NCBI GenBank assembly: GCA_018417955.1
Contig: JACTVC010000002.1
Location: 3,286,001 to 3,350,000 of the forward strand
Direction: 5' to 3'
DNA: 64,000 nt
Source of the DNA: Laccaria trichodermophora
Lineage: Eukaryota; Basidiomycota; Agaricomycetes; Agaricales; Hydnangiaceae
A program made the position numbers and the translations under genes. Positions within the stretch are counted from its first letter, which is position 1. Every line of letters begins with the position of its first letter. This document shows, piece by piece, positions 37,055 through 49,284 of this stretch. Under the pieces are notes generated by a model. The model was given only the letters and a program-made list of their open reading frames with translations, did no database searches and was not told where the DNA came from.

Positions 37055-37403
37055 GGGTGATTCACAGTAGGCCAACTTTGCTTTCAACTTTGATCCAAAC
37101 TTGTGGGCCAACTTCAACAAATTTGATGGGAAAGTTGGCCAACTCTACTGTGAAACACCTTGAACTGCTGAAAACATGAAGTTGGGCTGATTTGTGCTTG
37201 AAATCACTTCCAAGTGCAGATTTTTGCCTATTTTGGACACATGGGAAGTTGAGAGGTGAAGTTGGGCTCAAAGTTGGGATCAAAGTTGGCTCTGAATTGG
37301 CATCAGGACCACAATTTGGATCCCAACTTGATGAAGTTGGCCAAACTTCGTCCTTCCAACTTCACAAAAAGTTGGTTGCCAGTTGGCCTACTGTGAAACA
37401 CCC
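37055..37403. mobile_element. TA-flanked MITE, 349 bp
   Basis: Inverted ends read GGGTGATTCACAGTAGGCCA and GGGTGTTTCACAGTAGGCCA, with TA on both sides (37053-37054 and 37404-37405). The interior is rich in CCAACTT/AAGTTGG motifs. No transposase. Confidence 0.75.
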
Positions 37404-37419
37404 TAATGCTGTGTCTGGC

Positions 37420-37780
37420 AAATCAACATCCCACCCCAGATACATTATTTCTCAATTGTATCCTGAATATTCCAATTATACCCTGAACCAAGATATATTT
37501 ATCAACTTTATCCTGAATTAAGATACATTATTTTTCAACTATATCTTGCATTTTCCAACTACATTCTGAACCAGGATATATTTTTCAACTACATATATGT
37601 TATATATTTCAACTATATCTTGAATCAACATACATTATTTTTCAACTATATCCTATATTTTCCAACTACATTCTGATCAAGATATATTTTTGAACTATAT
37701 CCTGAACCAGGATATTTTTGATCTATATCATGAACAGGATCATGAATATATGTCATCCTTGCACATAATTACAGAATATA
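37420..37780. repeat. Degenerate TATATCCTGAA repeats, left arm of Y
   Basis: Repeated ACTATATCCTGAACCAGGATAT-like units of about 40-50 bp. The inverted counterpart lies at about 42880-43200, and a related array at about 61540-61700. Confidence 0.55.
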
Positions 37781-37789
37781 TCCAGGATA

Positions 37790-39155
37790 CTCCTGCCCAA
37801 AAAAAGTAATGGGCAACATTGAAATAGCTTGTTCTCACTCAAATCAGCACCAAATGACTCCAAATAAGTTGTAGACATAGAAATTAGGTCCACCAGGTCT
37901 TGAATCTGAGGGCAGAAAATTACCAAATAAGGAAATATCGTAGATATTGTCTCTACAGTAGATGTTGCAGAACACAAGCATGCTAGGAGATTTTTTGTAG
38001 CAAAATTTATGTACACCACTCAAAAGGGGTTGAAAAATAGAGTGGAATCCATCTTTGGTTCATGCAATTTGGTCAAGATTTGAGCTCACAATTGCCTCTT
38101 GAAAGTGGGGCTCTGAAGGCAATTTTGGTGATTTCAGGCAATTTTCCCTAATTTTCACAGGTTTGAGGAGACAATTGTAAGCTCAAATCTTGACCAAATT
38201 GCATGAACCAAAGATGGATTCTACTCTATTTTTCAACCCCTTTTGAGTGGTGTACATAAATTTTGCTACAAAAAATCTCCTAGCATGCTTGTGTTCTGCA
38301 ACATCTACTGTAGAGACAATATCTACGATATTTCCTTATTTGGTAATTTTCTGCCCTCAGATTCAAGACCTGGTGGACCTAATTTCTACAGTGACTAGGC
38401 AAAAGTCTTGCACCACACAAATAATTCTATATCCTCTCCAAGTTCAAAAAAATGGTTACCATATATATATGGTAATATACATATAATCTATATATATCTT
38501 TGACATAAATATGAGATCTGGATCTCATGCTCTGCTCCATGTAGGAAAAAATGAAAAAATGGGGTTTTGAGAGTTTTACAGATACTTCATGTGAGGGTCT
38601 AAAAAAATGTGAAGAATTAAGTACTTGCTAACTCAAGTATACAGCACTTTGAATCATATCAATTGGATTGGCGGTTTTTGAGATATAGGTGTAAGAAAAG
38701 GGCTTATTTTGGTCAAATGTGGTGAAATATGGACTATTTGACCAAAACAAGCTCTTTTCTTACACCTATATCTCAACAACCGCTAATCCAATTGATATGA
38801 TTCAAAGTGCTGTATACTTGAGTTAGCAAGTACTTAATTCTTCACATTTTTCTAGACCCTTACATGAAGTATCTGTAAAACTCTCAAAACCCCATTTTTT
38901 CATTTTTTCCTACATGGAGCAGAGCATGAGATCCAGATCTAATATTTATGTCAAAGATATATATAGATTATATGTATATTACCATATATATATGGTAACC
39001 ATTTCTTTGAACTTGGAGAGGATATAGAATTATTTGTGTGGTGCAAGACTTTTGCCTAGTCACTGTATGTCTACAACTTATTTGGAGTCATTTGGTGCTG
39101 ATTTGAGTGAGAACAAGCTATTTCAATGTTGCCCATTACTTTTTTTGGGCAGGAG
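37790..39155. mobile_element. Palindromic TA MITE (687-bp family) with a second MITE inside
   Basis: Inverted ends begin CTCCTGCCCAAAAAAAGTAA; TA flanks at 37788-37789 and 39156-39157. Without the nested element the length is 687 bp, exactly that of the copy at 59078-59764. The element is largely palindromic around its centre (near 38135). Confidence 0.9.
38389..39065. mobile_element. Tc1/mariner-type palindromic MITE, 677 bp, nested in the 687-bp MITE
   Basis: Inverted ends begin CAGTGACTAGGCAAAAGTCT; TA flanks at 38387-38388 and 39066-39067. The sister MITE at 59078-59764 shows the uninterrupted site (TTTCTATGTCTAC, about 59673-59685), which proves the insertion point. Its long arms, of about 300 bp, are near-perfect inverted repeats. 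Confidence 0.92.
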
Positions 39156-39269
39156 TATATAATTTGAGGATGTATCTTTAGATTTCACAAGAAGATTACA
39201 CAAGACAAAGCTGCAATTTATTGAATCTAACTACATAAATTTACACCACAGTATTGACTATTAAACAGA

Positions 39270-39660
39270 GGCAGAGGAAAGGAGGGGAAGAGAGAGAGAG
39301 AGGGGGGGGGGGGTGGGCAATGAGGGAGGAAAGGAGTGGTAGGCAATGAGGGAGGGGGAAAAAGTGGTTATAGGCAATGAAGGAGGGAGTGAAAGGGGTT
39401 ATAGGCAAGCTGGGGGGAGGGGTGGCAGGCAATGGCAGGAGGGGAGGGAGTGGCAGACAGGGGAGGTGTTGGTAGGGAATGATGAAGGGGGGGAGGGAGG
39501 TGGCAGTAACAGATGATGGAGGGAGGAAGGTGGTATGCAGGGAGGGAGGGAGGAAGGTGGTGGGTAGGCAGGGAGGGGGAGGAAAGGAGGGAGGGAGGGA
39601 GGAAGGAGGTAACAGACCAGAGAGGGAGGGGGGAAGTGGGCAGTGTAGGAGGAGGGCTCA
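39270..39660. repeat. Purine-rich GGGAGG tract (left arm of Y)
   Basis: Repeated GGAGGGAGG and GGCAATGAGGGAGG units. The matching pyrimidine-rich tract, with CCTCCCTCATTGCC, is at 42430-42780, inverted. Confidence 0.65.
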
Positions 39661-39689
39661 CTGAATGAAAATATAATAACAACAACAAC

Positions 39690-40330
39690 GTTATCGTCGT
39701 CGTCCCTCATCAGTCTGCGTCGTGGCCCAGCACCCTCGCTGGGTCATTCGTGGCCCTGGGGATGTGGGGTGCACAGTCGTCATTTTCGTTGGCGCACACT
39801 GGTCGTTGTTCTCATGGGTGGTGGTGGTCGTTCCTGTGGGCGGCGGTCATCGTTTCCGTGAGCGCTGTCGTTTCCGTGGGCGGTGGTGGCGTGCACCAGA
39901 CATCATTTTGCGTGGGCGCTCATCGTCGTTCCTTGGTTGGTGTAGTTTGTTGTTATTGTTTTGGGCGGTCGTGGTCATTTGCTGGGTGCTGGTCATCGTT
40001 ATCGTGGTGTGTCGTCATATGTCGTGGTGACGTGATTGTGCTGTGGTTGTTGTGATGTGTCATGTTGACATGGTCGTCCTAACGTGCTGACATGGCATGG
40101 TTGTTGTTGGTTCAGGATGAAGGACGGGCAAAACGACGAACGACGAAATGTCATTGTTCGTCATTTCGTTGCCATGTCGCTGTTGCAATGTGGCACCTGG
40201 CATTGTTGTCAGAAACGAAAGAGGGGTGAGATGGGTGTGTGTGCTCACCAGGTAATGACAGTGACGGAATCGTCGTTGTCGTCCATTGTTGTTGTGGTCG
40301 TGTCGCATTGTGGCCATGTTGGTTGTGGGT
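39690..40330. repeat. GTCGTT-rich tract (left arm of Y), partner at 41600-42420
   Basis: CpG-containing GTCGTTGTCGT/GGGCGGTGGTGG-like sequence. The other arm has CAACGACCACGAGCGCCCAC-like units. Open frames on both strands are a by-product of the simple composition. Confidence 0.5.
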
Positions 40331-40429
40331 GATGAAGAGGCGATGGTGGTGAGTAAGGAGAAGTGACATCACAAGTCACAACATGTGACCTTGCAGTATA
40401 CATCGACATTCAAATGTTCAAGTTCATGC

Positions 40430-41130
40430 TCCTGTAGCACTGTTTCTGATTAAATTTGTAGTCTATTAAGTAACTTTGTATTCATTACAGAGATTTGTAC
40501 CTAATGAGAAATCTGTCCCCACAGTTATGTATATTACATGAAAGTATTTCATAAAATTGACGCTTCCAGGGTTCAAATTGCAGGAGGATTAGGCCGCCGC
40601 CGGGAACGGGTTCGATTAGCTTCAATTCGTCTTCTGTGCAGGCACGCAGAGGCATGCTCAGAACAGCCCCCAAACCGTGTGCAGGTTGATAATCAGTGTC
40701 AATCTCATCACTGTTCACATCGTAGATGCACTAGAAGAAGATTATAGACAAAGATTTGCTCATATCTGTAACGGGCAACTTGTGAGTTCCTGCTTGACGA
40801 CAGACATTGCGTCTGAACTACAATGCAATAAATTAAGTGCCATGACCAATGCAAAGTTCACAGGAAGGAATCTTTTTGTGTTCCTGGTGACGACTCAGTT
40901 TCTGAACTGAAATTATGGATCGACTGCGGCTATTATACATTAGACGCCATTGACAATCTGCATGTTCTCGCATGGGTGATGAAACTCTCGTTGCGTGAGC
41001 TCTGTGATCCCCTTGTCCCAAATGAAATGTACCATAAATGTATTCAGCATTCTAGGGATCATCTTGCCTGTATCCACATCATGGAACAGCTTCCGACCAT
41101 CAACGTTGAACCATTGTGTCATTCTTTTTT
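40430..41130. other. Core of Y with two gene-like minus-strand fragments
   Basis: A patch of balanced composition at the centre of the foldback. On the minus strand, 40718-40485 reads HGLGAVLSMPLRACTEDELK followed by LIEPVPGGGLILL, and 41122-40940 reads WFNVDGRKLFHDVDTGKMIP followed by HFIWDKGITELTQREF. Both look like protein rather than repeat, but no family was recognised. They may be captured host exons, or the remains of the element's own gene. Confidence 0.4.
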
Positions 41131-41179
41131 TTTGTCATTAGTCTCTTGCAACTGTTTCCTGAAGAACAAACCCAGAGTA

Positions 41180-41480
41180 TTAAACCGTCTGCTCTTTGGA
41201 CAGAGAAAAATTTGTAGTGTCTACTTTTCGGGACTACCAAAATTTGCCTTTTTCATTACAAAATTTTGTAGTTCACTGTTTGGGACTACAAAAACTACAA
41301 AAAATTGTATTATCTTCTTTTATCATTACAAAGTTTTGTAGTACCAGCTTTTTGAGACTACAAAAATTGTAGTCTCCTCTTTTTTCATTACAAAAGCTTG
41401 TACTGTTCAATTTTTTCATTATAAAATTTTGTAATACCAGCTTTTTGAGACTACAAACTTTTGTAGTCTCAGAATCTTAG
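41180..41480. repeat. TTTTTCATTACAAAATTTTGTAG-type minisatellite
   Basis: Units with TTTTCATTACAAAATTTTGT and GAGACTACAAAAA alternate. The same motif family recurs in the inner palindrome of Z (54,480-55,100), although Y and Z have different ends. Confidence 0.55.
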
Positions 41481-42429
41481 TGAGTGTGATCAGAGCTGGT
41501 TCTTGAACTTCAACATCTATGTCTACTTGCAGATGAACAACATCACAGAGTGTGACTCTGTGATGTTGTCCATCTGTTGGGACTCTGTGACATTCCTTTT
41601 CTCTTCAACCCACAACTTCACCACCACTCCGTCAACGCCAACGACTCCACCTCACCACCACATCGCCATCATGCCAGGTCACACAACCCACCACTGCAAA
41701 GAACCCTGGCTGCCCAAACCGACAACAACCGCCCAACAAACAACACACAAATGGCCACCACCCACGAAAATCGACGACCAGCACCCACGAAAGTCGACGC
41801 ACATGCCCATGGCGCACCCACCACAACACAACAAGGATGCTGATGGCACACAACGACACACAACATTGTCATGGAACAACTACAACCACCCTGGCACCAC
41901 AAGAACAATGCAGCAGCGCCACGTCACCAACGCCCAGCAAACACACGACACCGAAGGAGATCGACGGCAGGCAAGGATGACGGTGACGAGGTTGTGCCAT
42001 ACCCAGCCTGGTAAGCAGTCACCACCCCAGCTTTTTCCCTTCTGACACCAATGAGGTGCCACATCGCTAGCTGCAACGTGGCAACCAGACGACAAACGAC
42101 GACATCGGTCGTCGTCTGTCGTATTTGTTTTGCCTGGTGGACCATGACGACTGCCCTAAAAATGAAGACGATGATGGATGAAGGTGTGGGTGGTGAACCA
42201 CGGATGAAGACGAACACTCACGGACGACCACCAACGACCGCGAGCGCCCACCAACGACCACGAGCGCCCACCAACGAACACAAACGAACATGACCACCCA
42301 CGCAAACATCCATGAGCGCCCACGAACGAGACGAGGGTGACCCGCCCACAAACATTTACAACCGCCCACAATCAAAGGCAACCGCCCACCAACGAAAACG
42401 ACCACCTGAACGGACACAAGCAATGACGA

Positions 42430-42785
42430 GCCCAGGGGAGCTCCCCCTCCATCACTCCTTACCCCTCCCCCTCTCCCCATCACTCCCTCCCTCCTCCATC
42501 ACTCCCTACCCCTCCATTCCCTCACTCCCTCTCACTCCCCCTCCCATTCCCCCTCTCCCTCTCTCTCACTCCCTCCCACTGCACACCACTCCCCCTCTCC
42601 CTCATTGCAGCACTCCCTCCCCCTCTCTCTTATTGCCTGGCACCCCTCCCTCATTGCCTATAACCCCCTCATCCCCTCCCTCATTGCCTAGAACCTCTTC
42701 CCCCCCCCTCCATCATTGCCTACCAGCCCTTTCCCCTCTCCCTATTGCCCACCAAACCCCTCCCCCTCCCCCTCTCTTTATTTCT
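42430..42785. repeat. Pyrimidine-rich CTCCCT tract (right arm of Y)
   Basis: Inverted partner of 39270-39660, with CCTCCCTCATTGCCTA units. Confidence 0.6.
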
Positions 42786-43249
42786 GTATTTAATGAATGG
42801 TCTTTGTAGTAATGTAAATCTATGTAGTTTCATTCAATAAATTGCACCTTTGTCTTCTGCAAGATCTAGTTAAAAGTTATATGTCAAAAAATATATCCTG
42901 TTCAGGATATAGTTCAAAAATGTACATTGGTAATATATCCTGGTTCAAGATATAGCTTAAGAATATATCTTGGTAATATATCCTGGTTCAATATCTTGTT
43001 GAATATATATCTTTGTTCAAGATATAGCCTGAGAATATGTATTGGTAATATATCCTGGGTCAGGATATAATTGAAATGTATGTCTTGTGAATATATCCTT
43101 GTTCAAGATAAAGTGGAAAGATATATCTTGGTTCAGCATCTAATTGTAATATTCATGATATGGTTAAAATAGATCTTGGTTCAGGATTTAGTGGAAAGAT
43201 ATGTGTGACTCCATACTATGACATTGGTAAACAGAATTTGTTAGAGGAG

Positions 43250-43740
43250 AATGGAATTCATTGTCAATAAAGTTACAATGAAGAGTCAAGAGAAAGAGGG
43301 AGGAAGGCAGGGAGAGGAGAAGAGGAAAACAGGGAGAGAGGAAGAGAAGGAGAGAAACAACAAAGAACTTGGTGAACTCTTGTCTGTGAAAGTGGGGTGG
43401 GAGAGATGTTTGATATCACATGCAGGGGTTTGACTGGCAGGGGATGGTAATACAGATGTGGGTGAGGTATGCAGATCAGGTGCAACTGGAGAGAGAAAAA
43501 GAGAAAGAGCAAAGAACTTTGTGAACTCTGGTGTTTGAAAGTAGGTTGGGAGAGATGTTTGATATCACATGCAGAGGTTTGACTAATACAGATGTAGGTG
43601 GGGCATGCAGATAAGGTGCAATTGGAGAGCAAAACAAAGAACTTTGTGAACTCTGGTTTTTGAAAGTGGATTGGACAACATGTTTGATATCACATGCAGG
43701 AGTTTGTCTGGCAGAGGATAGTAATGCAGATGTGGGTGGG
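43250..43740. repeat. Purine-rich units with CAGATGTGGGTGGGG
   Basis: Three or more units of about 110 bp containing AAAGAACTTTGTGAACTCTG, GATATCACATGCAGG and GCAGATGTGGGTGGGG. The hAT element inserted in the last GGTGGGGT. Related units occur at 61990-62310. Confidence 0.6.
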
Positions 43741-45296
43741 GTTAGGCAGTAGCAAGGGTAAGGGTAACCCGTGAGGGTTATGGGTAGGGGTGCCTAAGGG
43801 TAAGGGTAGGGGTAGTATGTCAATAACCTGTGACCCTTGACCAGACCCTTCACCATTTTTGGTAAGACAGGGACTGGGCATCTAATAACTGTACAGTACC
43901 TCTAAGTATGAAAAAAAGTTGCCAATGTTGTTTTTTCTGTTTCAACATGGCAAAGCGGAAGGCCGCAGACAGCACGTCAACAAAATCATCAACAAAAACT
44001 ACAAGCTCCCTTAAATCTCTCGCCGCCAAAGCAACCAGCTCTATCGGAAACCTCAAACGGAAAGCTATCGAGGCAATCAGCCCAAAGAAGAAACAAAAGA
44101 AGGCTGACAACGTACCAAAGAAGCCTGGGAAGTCAGGGACATCGTCAAATGCAAGTGTGGTTGAGATCAGTGATGACGAAGACGACAGCAGAAGTCAAGC
44201 GGGAGCAAGTGATGGCGAGAATTCTGAAGACGAGCTAAGTCAGTAAAAATTTGTGAGGAGCTTACAAGACTGACATCGTTATTTTCAGAGAGAATGAGCA
44301 AGGAATGGAAGTCACCTGTATACGCATTTTACAGACCAGTTCCAGCAATCAAGTATGTTGAAGGGAAGCATTGCCATGTCTTCAAATGCATGGGCCATGG
44401 GTGTAAGTACTCAGCACGTCGGTTTCTTCACACAAAGGATCGCACGTCAACCAGCAACTTGATCAAACACGTGCGGACTTGTTGGGGCGAAGAGATATGG
44501 AAGGCCGCCCAGGATGCCAGTTCAGCCACAACTGCGAGGGAGGCCATAACGGAGCCCGTGCTGTCAACAGGGTCAATCACAGCCCACTTCGAGTGAAAAG
44601 GGAAAGGAAGCATTCGGTATATGCACCGTCAGCACACAAAAACTGAGATCAAGTTGGTAACTTACTTTATCCCTGCATACGGCACCTGACTACGACACAT
44701 TTTCAGAGCCGAGATCGTTCGTTGGGTGTCTGAGAGCCTCCGTCCCTTCAAGATTGTGGCCGATCGTGGGTTTCAGTGTCTGATGAAAACAGGAAGGCCC
44801 GAAATATACATACCTTCGCCATCTATGGTCTCACGAGATGTCAAGTTGGTCTTTGCACGGTCACGGGAACGAATCGCGAAAATGCTACAGGTACGATGAC
44901 ATTAAACTCAATGCGATACATGAGATTTAAATAATGAACTTACAGGAACATGAGGGGAATATAAGCTTTGCAATGGACGCGTGGACTTCTCCAAACCACT
45001 ATGCGTACGTCGCCGTGACAGCCCACTTGGAGGTGAACGGCGAGCCAATAACGATTGTCCTTGATGTTGTTGAGGTTCTAAAGGTAAGCTACATGACCAA
45101 TCGAACAATCTACTCACCTAACACAAATCTTAGTCACACTCTGGCCTGAACTTGGCAGCTGCATTTGCGAGCATTCTGCGAGACTTCGGTATTGAGAACA
45201 AGGTGAGGAGGATCGGTTTGATGAAATCCGAATCACTTACTGTTGATGGCACGACCCCAGATCCTCAGCGTAACCTGCGACAATGCGTCAAACAAC

Positions 45297-46308
45297 GCAC
45301 TAGTGGCTACCACTAGTTATCATATAAAACAGGTAACTGCCTATAGGTCCCTGTGTATCCATCCACACTCTTTATGATAGGGAATCATTACTGTTACCAT
45401 GTTTTTTCATTTTCATAAAGGCTGCGCTTTTTCATTAATTGTAGGCAGGGTTTTGGGCCTCCCTCATAAGACAGCCTGTGGTTATCATTACCAATTTCAT
45501 ATCTTTCCAAAGCCATATCATTGCAATTTTCATTAGTTATCTAGCCAGTATCATTGGATATTTCATTAGCTACATGAGTGATATCATTTTGCGATTTTCA
45601 ATGGTTACTTTGGCAATATCATTGGAAATTTCATAAGCTACTTGGGCAATATCATTGTGCTTTTCATAAATTATCTTGCCAGTATCATTGGAAATTTCAT
45701 TAGCTATTTGGGCGACATCATTGCAATTTTCATTAGCTACTTGGGCAATATCATTGCGATTTTCATAAATTATGTGGCCAGTATCATTGGAAATTTCATT
45801 AGCTGGTTGTGCAATATCATTGGCAATTTCATTAGCTGGTTGTGTGATATCATTGGCAATTTCATTAGGTATTTGGGCGACATCATTGCGATTTTCATTA
45901 GCTACTTGGGCAATATCATTGTGATTTTCATAAATTATATGGCCAGTATCATTGGAAATTTCATTAGCTGGTTGTGCAATATCATTGGCAATTTCATTAG
46001 CTACTTGGGCGACATCATTGTGATTTTCATAAATTATGTGACCAGTATCATTGGAAATTTCATTAGCTGGTTGTGCGATATCATTGGCAATTTCATTAGC
46101 TACTTGGGCAATATCATTGTGCTTTTCATAAATTATCTTGCCAGTATCATTGGAAATTTCATTAGCTGGTTGTGCAATATCATTGGCAATTTCATTAGCT
46201 ACTTGGGTGACATCATTGCGATTTTCATTAGCTACTTGGGCAATATCATTGGCAATATCATTAGCAATATCATTGGCAGTATCATTAGCAATATCATTGG
46301 AAATTTCA
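45297..46308 (+). repeat. Left arm of Z, with 33-bp minisatellite from about 45560
   Basis: About 1.01 kb, reverse complement of 56899-57908. The distal 250 bp are unique. The rest is a 33-bp repeat (core TTTCATTAGCTACTTGGGCA then ATATCATTGG). Because 33 is a multiple of 3, both strands stay open for about 270 codons: ISYLGNIIGNF units on one, ANEIANDIAQV units on the other. Confidence 0.85.
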
Positions 46309-46539
46309 CTTGTGTAAGAGGCCATTGCAAGCATGGCAGAAACGAGTCCTCCTTTTTTTGCAAAGGCAATAGAAACCAATTTCTACTTTTTCTCCTTTTT
46401 TCTGTTTTTCTGGGTACATTTTTATCACAAACAAACAAGTAAATGTTTCTATATAAGTCTTCTTTTGGATTCTAAACAAATTACCCCAGCATCATCATCA
46501 TCAATGAAAACATTTCTATGTTTTTCTCATTTTTTGCTG

Positions 46540-49030
46540 ATTTTCTGATTATATGCAAGTAGGTTACCATATTTGGAAGTCTACCCTAAAGCCTGAAACT
46601 GTTACCTAACATCATTACTAACAATAAGCACCATTCTTCAATTTTCACTCATTTCTTTGACATTTTATGACTATTTTAAATGGATTACCATATTTGGATG
46701 TCTGCTCTGTACCCTGAACACTTTAGCAAACTTATACTACAAAGTTTACTGATATACAATAAAAGACTGCAGATGTCAAACATAGACTACAAAGTTAGCT
46801 TATCTCTACAACAGCAGCACTTTACAGTGTAGTGCTACAACTTCCATTTGTTGAATATTTTTTGTAAGTGGTCATGTGACCATTATCCCAACATCCCATT
46901 ACATGGGCCCTAATAGACAAATTATTCTGTGCTTTGTTTTCTCCAATTTTTAGTCAAAGTAGATGATATTGTCTTTTTTTGTATGGACTCTGAAGATAGT
47001 GCATGACATTCTATATACCATTCAAACTTTTTTTTTCAATTTTTTCACTATTTTCTTACATTTTTTTGATCTATTACCATATTTGGAACTGGACCCTTGA
47101 CCCTGACAACATTACCAAACATTATCAGAGCAATGAGCACCATCCACCATTTTTTTCTGATTTTTTTGCCCATTTTCTAGCTATTTTTTGTTATATTACC
47201 ATATTTAGAACTAGACTCTGGACCCTGACGATGTTACCCAATGATATCGCCAGCAATAAGCACCATGTCCCATTTTTTTCTGATTCTTGACCATATTACT
47301 CTATTTGGAACTAGAACCTGGACTCTGACAATGTTACTCAATGTTATCACTGGCAATAAGCACCATCCTCCATTTCTTTCTGATTTTCTAACAGTTTTCT
47401 GGCCTTTTTTGGATATATGACCATATTCAGAACTAGACCCTGACAACATTACCCAATGTTATTACTGCAATGGGTGCCATCCCCCATTTATTTCTGATTT
47501 TCTAGCTATTTTCTGGCTATTTTTAGGTGTATATTATTCTATTTAGAACTAGACTCTAGACCCTGACAATATTACCCAAGGTTATGTCTGGCAATAAGCA
47601 CCATGACTTATTTCTTTCTGATTTTCTGACTATTTTCTGACTATTTCATCATATTGGGACTATCCTCTGAACTCTGACAACATTACCCAAGGTTATCACC
47701 ACTATCCTCCATTTTTTTCTGATTTTCTGGCCATTTTCTGGATATTTTTGGCTATTTCAGCATATTTGGAAATGCACCCTAGACCCTGAAAACAACCTCC
47801 AATATCATTACCAGCAGCTTACCCAATGTTATCATCAGCAATAAGCACCATCCTCCATTTCTTTCTCATTTTCTAACAGTTTCTGGCTTTTTTGGAGATA
47901 TTACCAAATTCAGAACTGGACCCTGACAACATTACCTAATGTTATCACTGCAATGGGTGCCATCCCCCATTTTTTTCTGATTTTCTAGCTATTTTCTGGC
48001 TATTTTTGAGTTTATATTATTCTATTTAGAACTAGACTCTAGACCCTGACAATCACTTCAGGCAGCGACGGATATGAAGGGCCACATAGGTGTAAACATA
48101 GACACTAAAAACTGGAGAATAGACAAAACCCAGTGTTCCCCTAACATATTTGCTCTCATTTTCTAAGTTTGGTGATGGAATTGTATATCCAACATATGCA
48201 TAAAACAAACTTACAATAAAAAAAAGGATCAGATCCAAAAAATGACTGAACAAATATGATCTAAATTCATATTTAGAATTTGCCGAACTTCCTGGGCCAA
48301 GATTTTGGCGTATTCTAAATATGAGCTCAGATCATATTTAATTGTTCATTTTTTGGATCTGATCCCTTTTTTTATTGTAAGTTTGTTTTATGCATATGAT
48401 ACATGTACAATTCCATCACCAAACTTAGAAATTGAGAGTAAATATACCAGGACAAAAGGGATTTTAGTGTATTCCACAGTTTTGAGAGCATATGTTTATA
48501 CATATGTAGCCCTACATATTCGTCGCTGTCTCAAGTGAATATTACCCAAGGTTATGTCTGGCAATAAGCACCATCCCTCATTTCTTTCTGATTTTCTGGC
48601 TATTTCTGGTTATATTACCATGATGGGACTATCCTCTGAACCCTGACAACATTACCCAAGGTTATCACCACTATCCTCCATTTTTTTATGATTTTCTGGC
48701 TATTTCCTGGATATTTTTGGCTATTTTACTATATTTGGAAATGTGCCCTGGACCCTGAAACAACCTCCAACATCATTACCAGCAGTAAACACCACCCTCA
48801 ATTTTTTCTGATTTCTCTGCCATTTTATTGCTATTTTACCTGTGAAAAAGCACATATTTCCTTATTTAGAAATGTGCCCTGGCCACCATCAGTGAGCAAC
48901 ACCCCAACACCATCAGTCATTTTCTCTGATTTTATGCTCATTTATTGTTATGTCTTCATTGAAAAAGCTTGCATTGGCTTGATTTGTGCACACATATGTC
49001 TATTTGTGCATACAGCTTTTATTACATAAT
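46540..49030. repeat. Array of degenerate units of about 100-150 bp
   Basis: At least 14 units with the order ACCATATTTGGAAxT, GACCCTGACAACATTACCCA, ATGTTATCACTGGCAATAAG, CACCATCCTCCATTT, CTGATTTTCTGGC. Copies diverge and some are truncated. Confidence 0.75.
48054..48537. mobile_element. 484-bp palindromic element with 3-bp target duplication
   Basis: Inverted ends begin CACTTCAGGCAGCGACG and CACTTGAGACAGCGACG; AAT flanks both (48051-48053 and 48538-48540). A neighbouring array unit shows the empty site (CCCTGACAATATTACCCAAGG near 47568). The ends and 3-bp duplication suggest the CACTA or PIF/Harbinger group. Both halves are near-inverted copies of each other. Confidence 0.8.
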
Positions 49031-49284
49031 ATACTCAAAAACACACTATATTTTTTCTTGGTTTTTTTTTCATTTAGTTTAGATTTTATGTTGGTGAGCT
49101 TCAGATTTCTCTTTGAAAATGTATGTTTATTTTAAATTTGACCTTCTTACATAATATGTTTCAATAAATTGTATACAATCATGACTCCTGAAATTTTACA
49201 TTTTTTCTGCATTTTATTTCATCAGGATTGGACTTGATTTGGTAAAGTTATGCATTTTTCTTTAGGCAACACTGGGAACTCAAG

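Noticed and set aside
38247..38486. Frames starting MVYINFATKN, repeated at four places in the window
   Set aside because: They are both arms of the 687-bp palindromic MITE read inward, not a gene family.
39240..39710. Proline-rich frames on the minus strand
   Set aside because: Translation of purine-rich simple sequence.
43760..43815. GGGTAAGGGTA-like repeats resembling telomere sequence
   Set aside because: They lie directly inside the hAT left end, are matched by TACCC-rich sequence at the right end, and are irregular; they are hAT subterminal repeats.
45570..46442. Overlapping long open frames on both strands (about 266-269 codons)
   Set aside because: Explained by a 33-bp minisatellite; no start context, domain or intron pattern.
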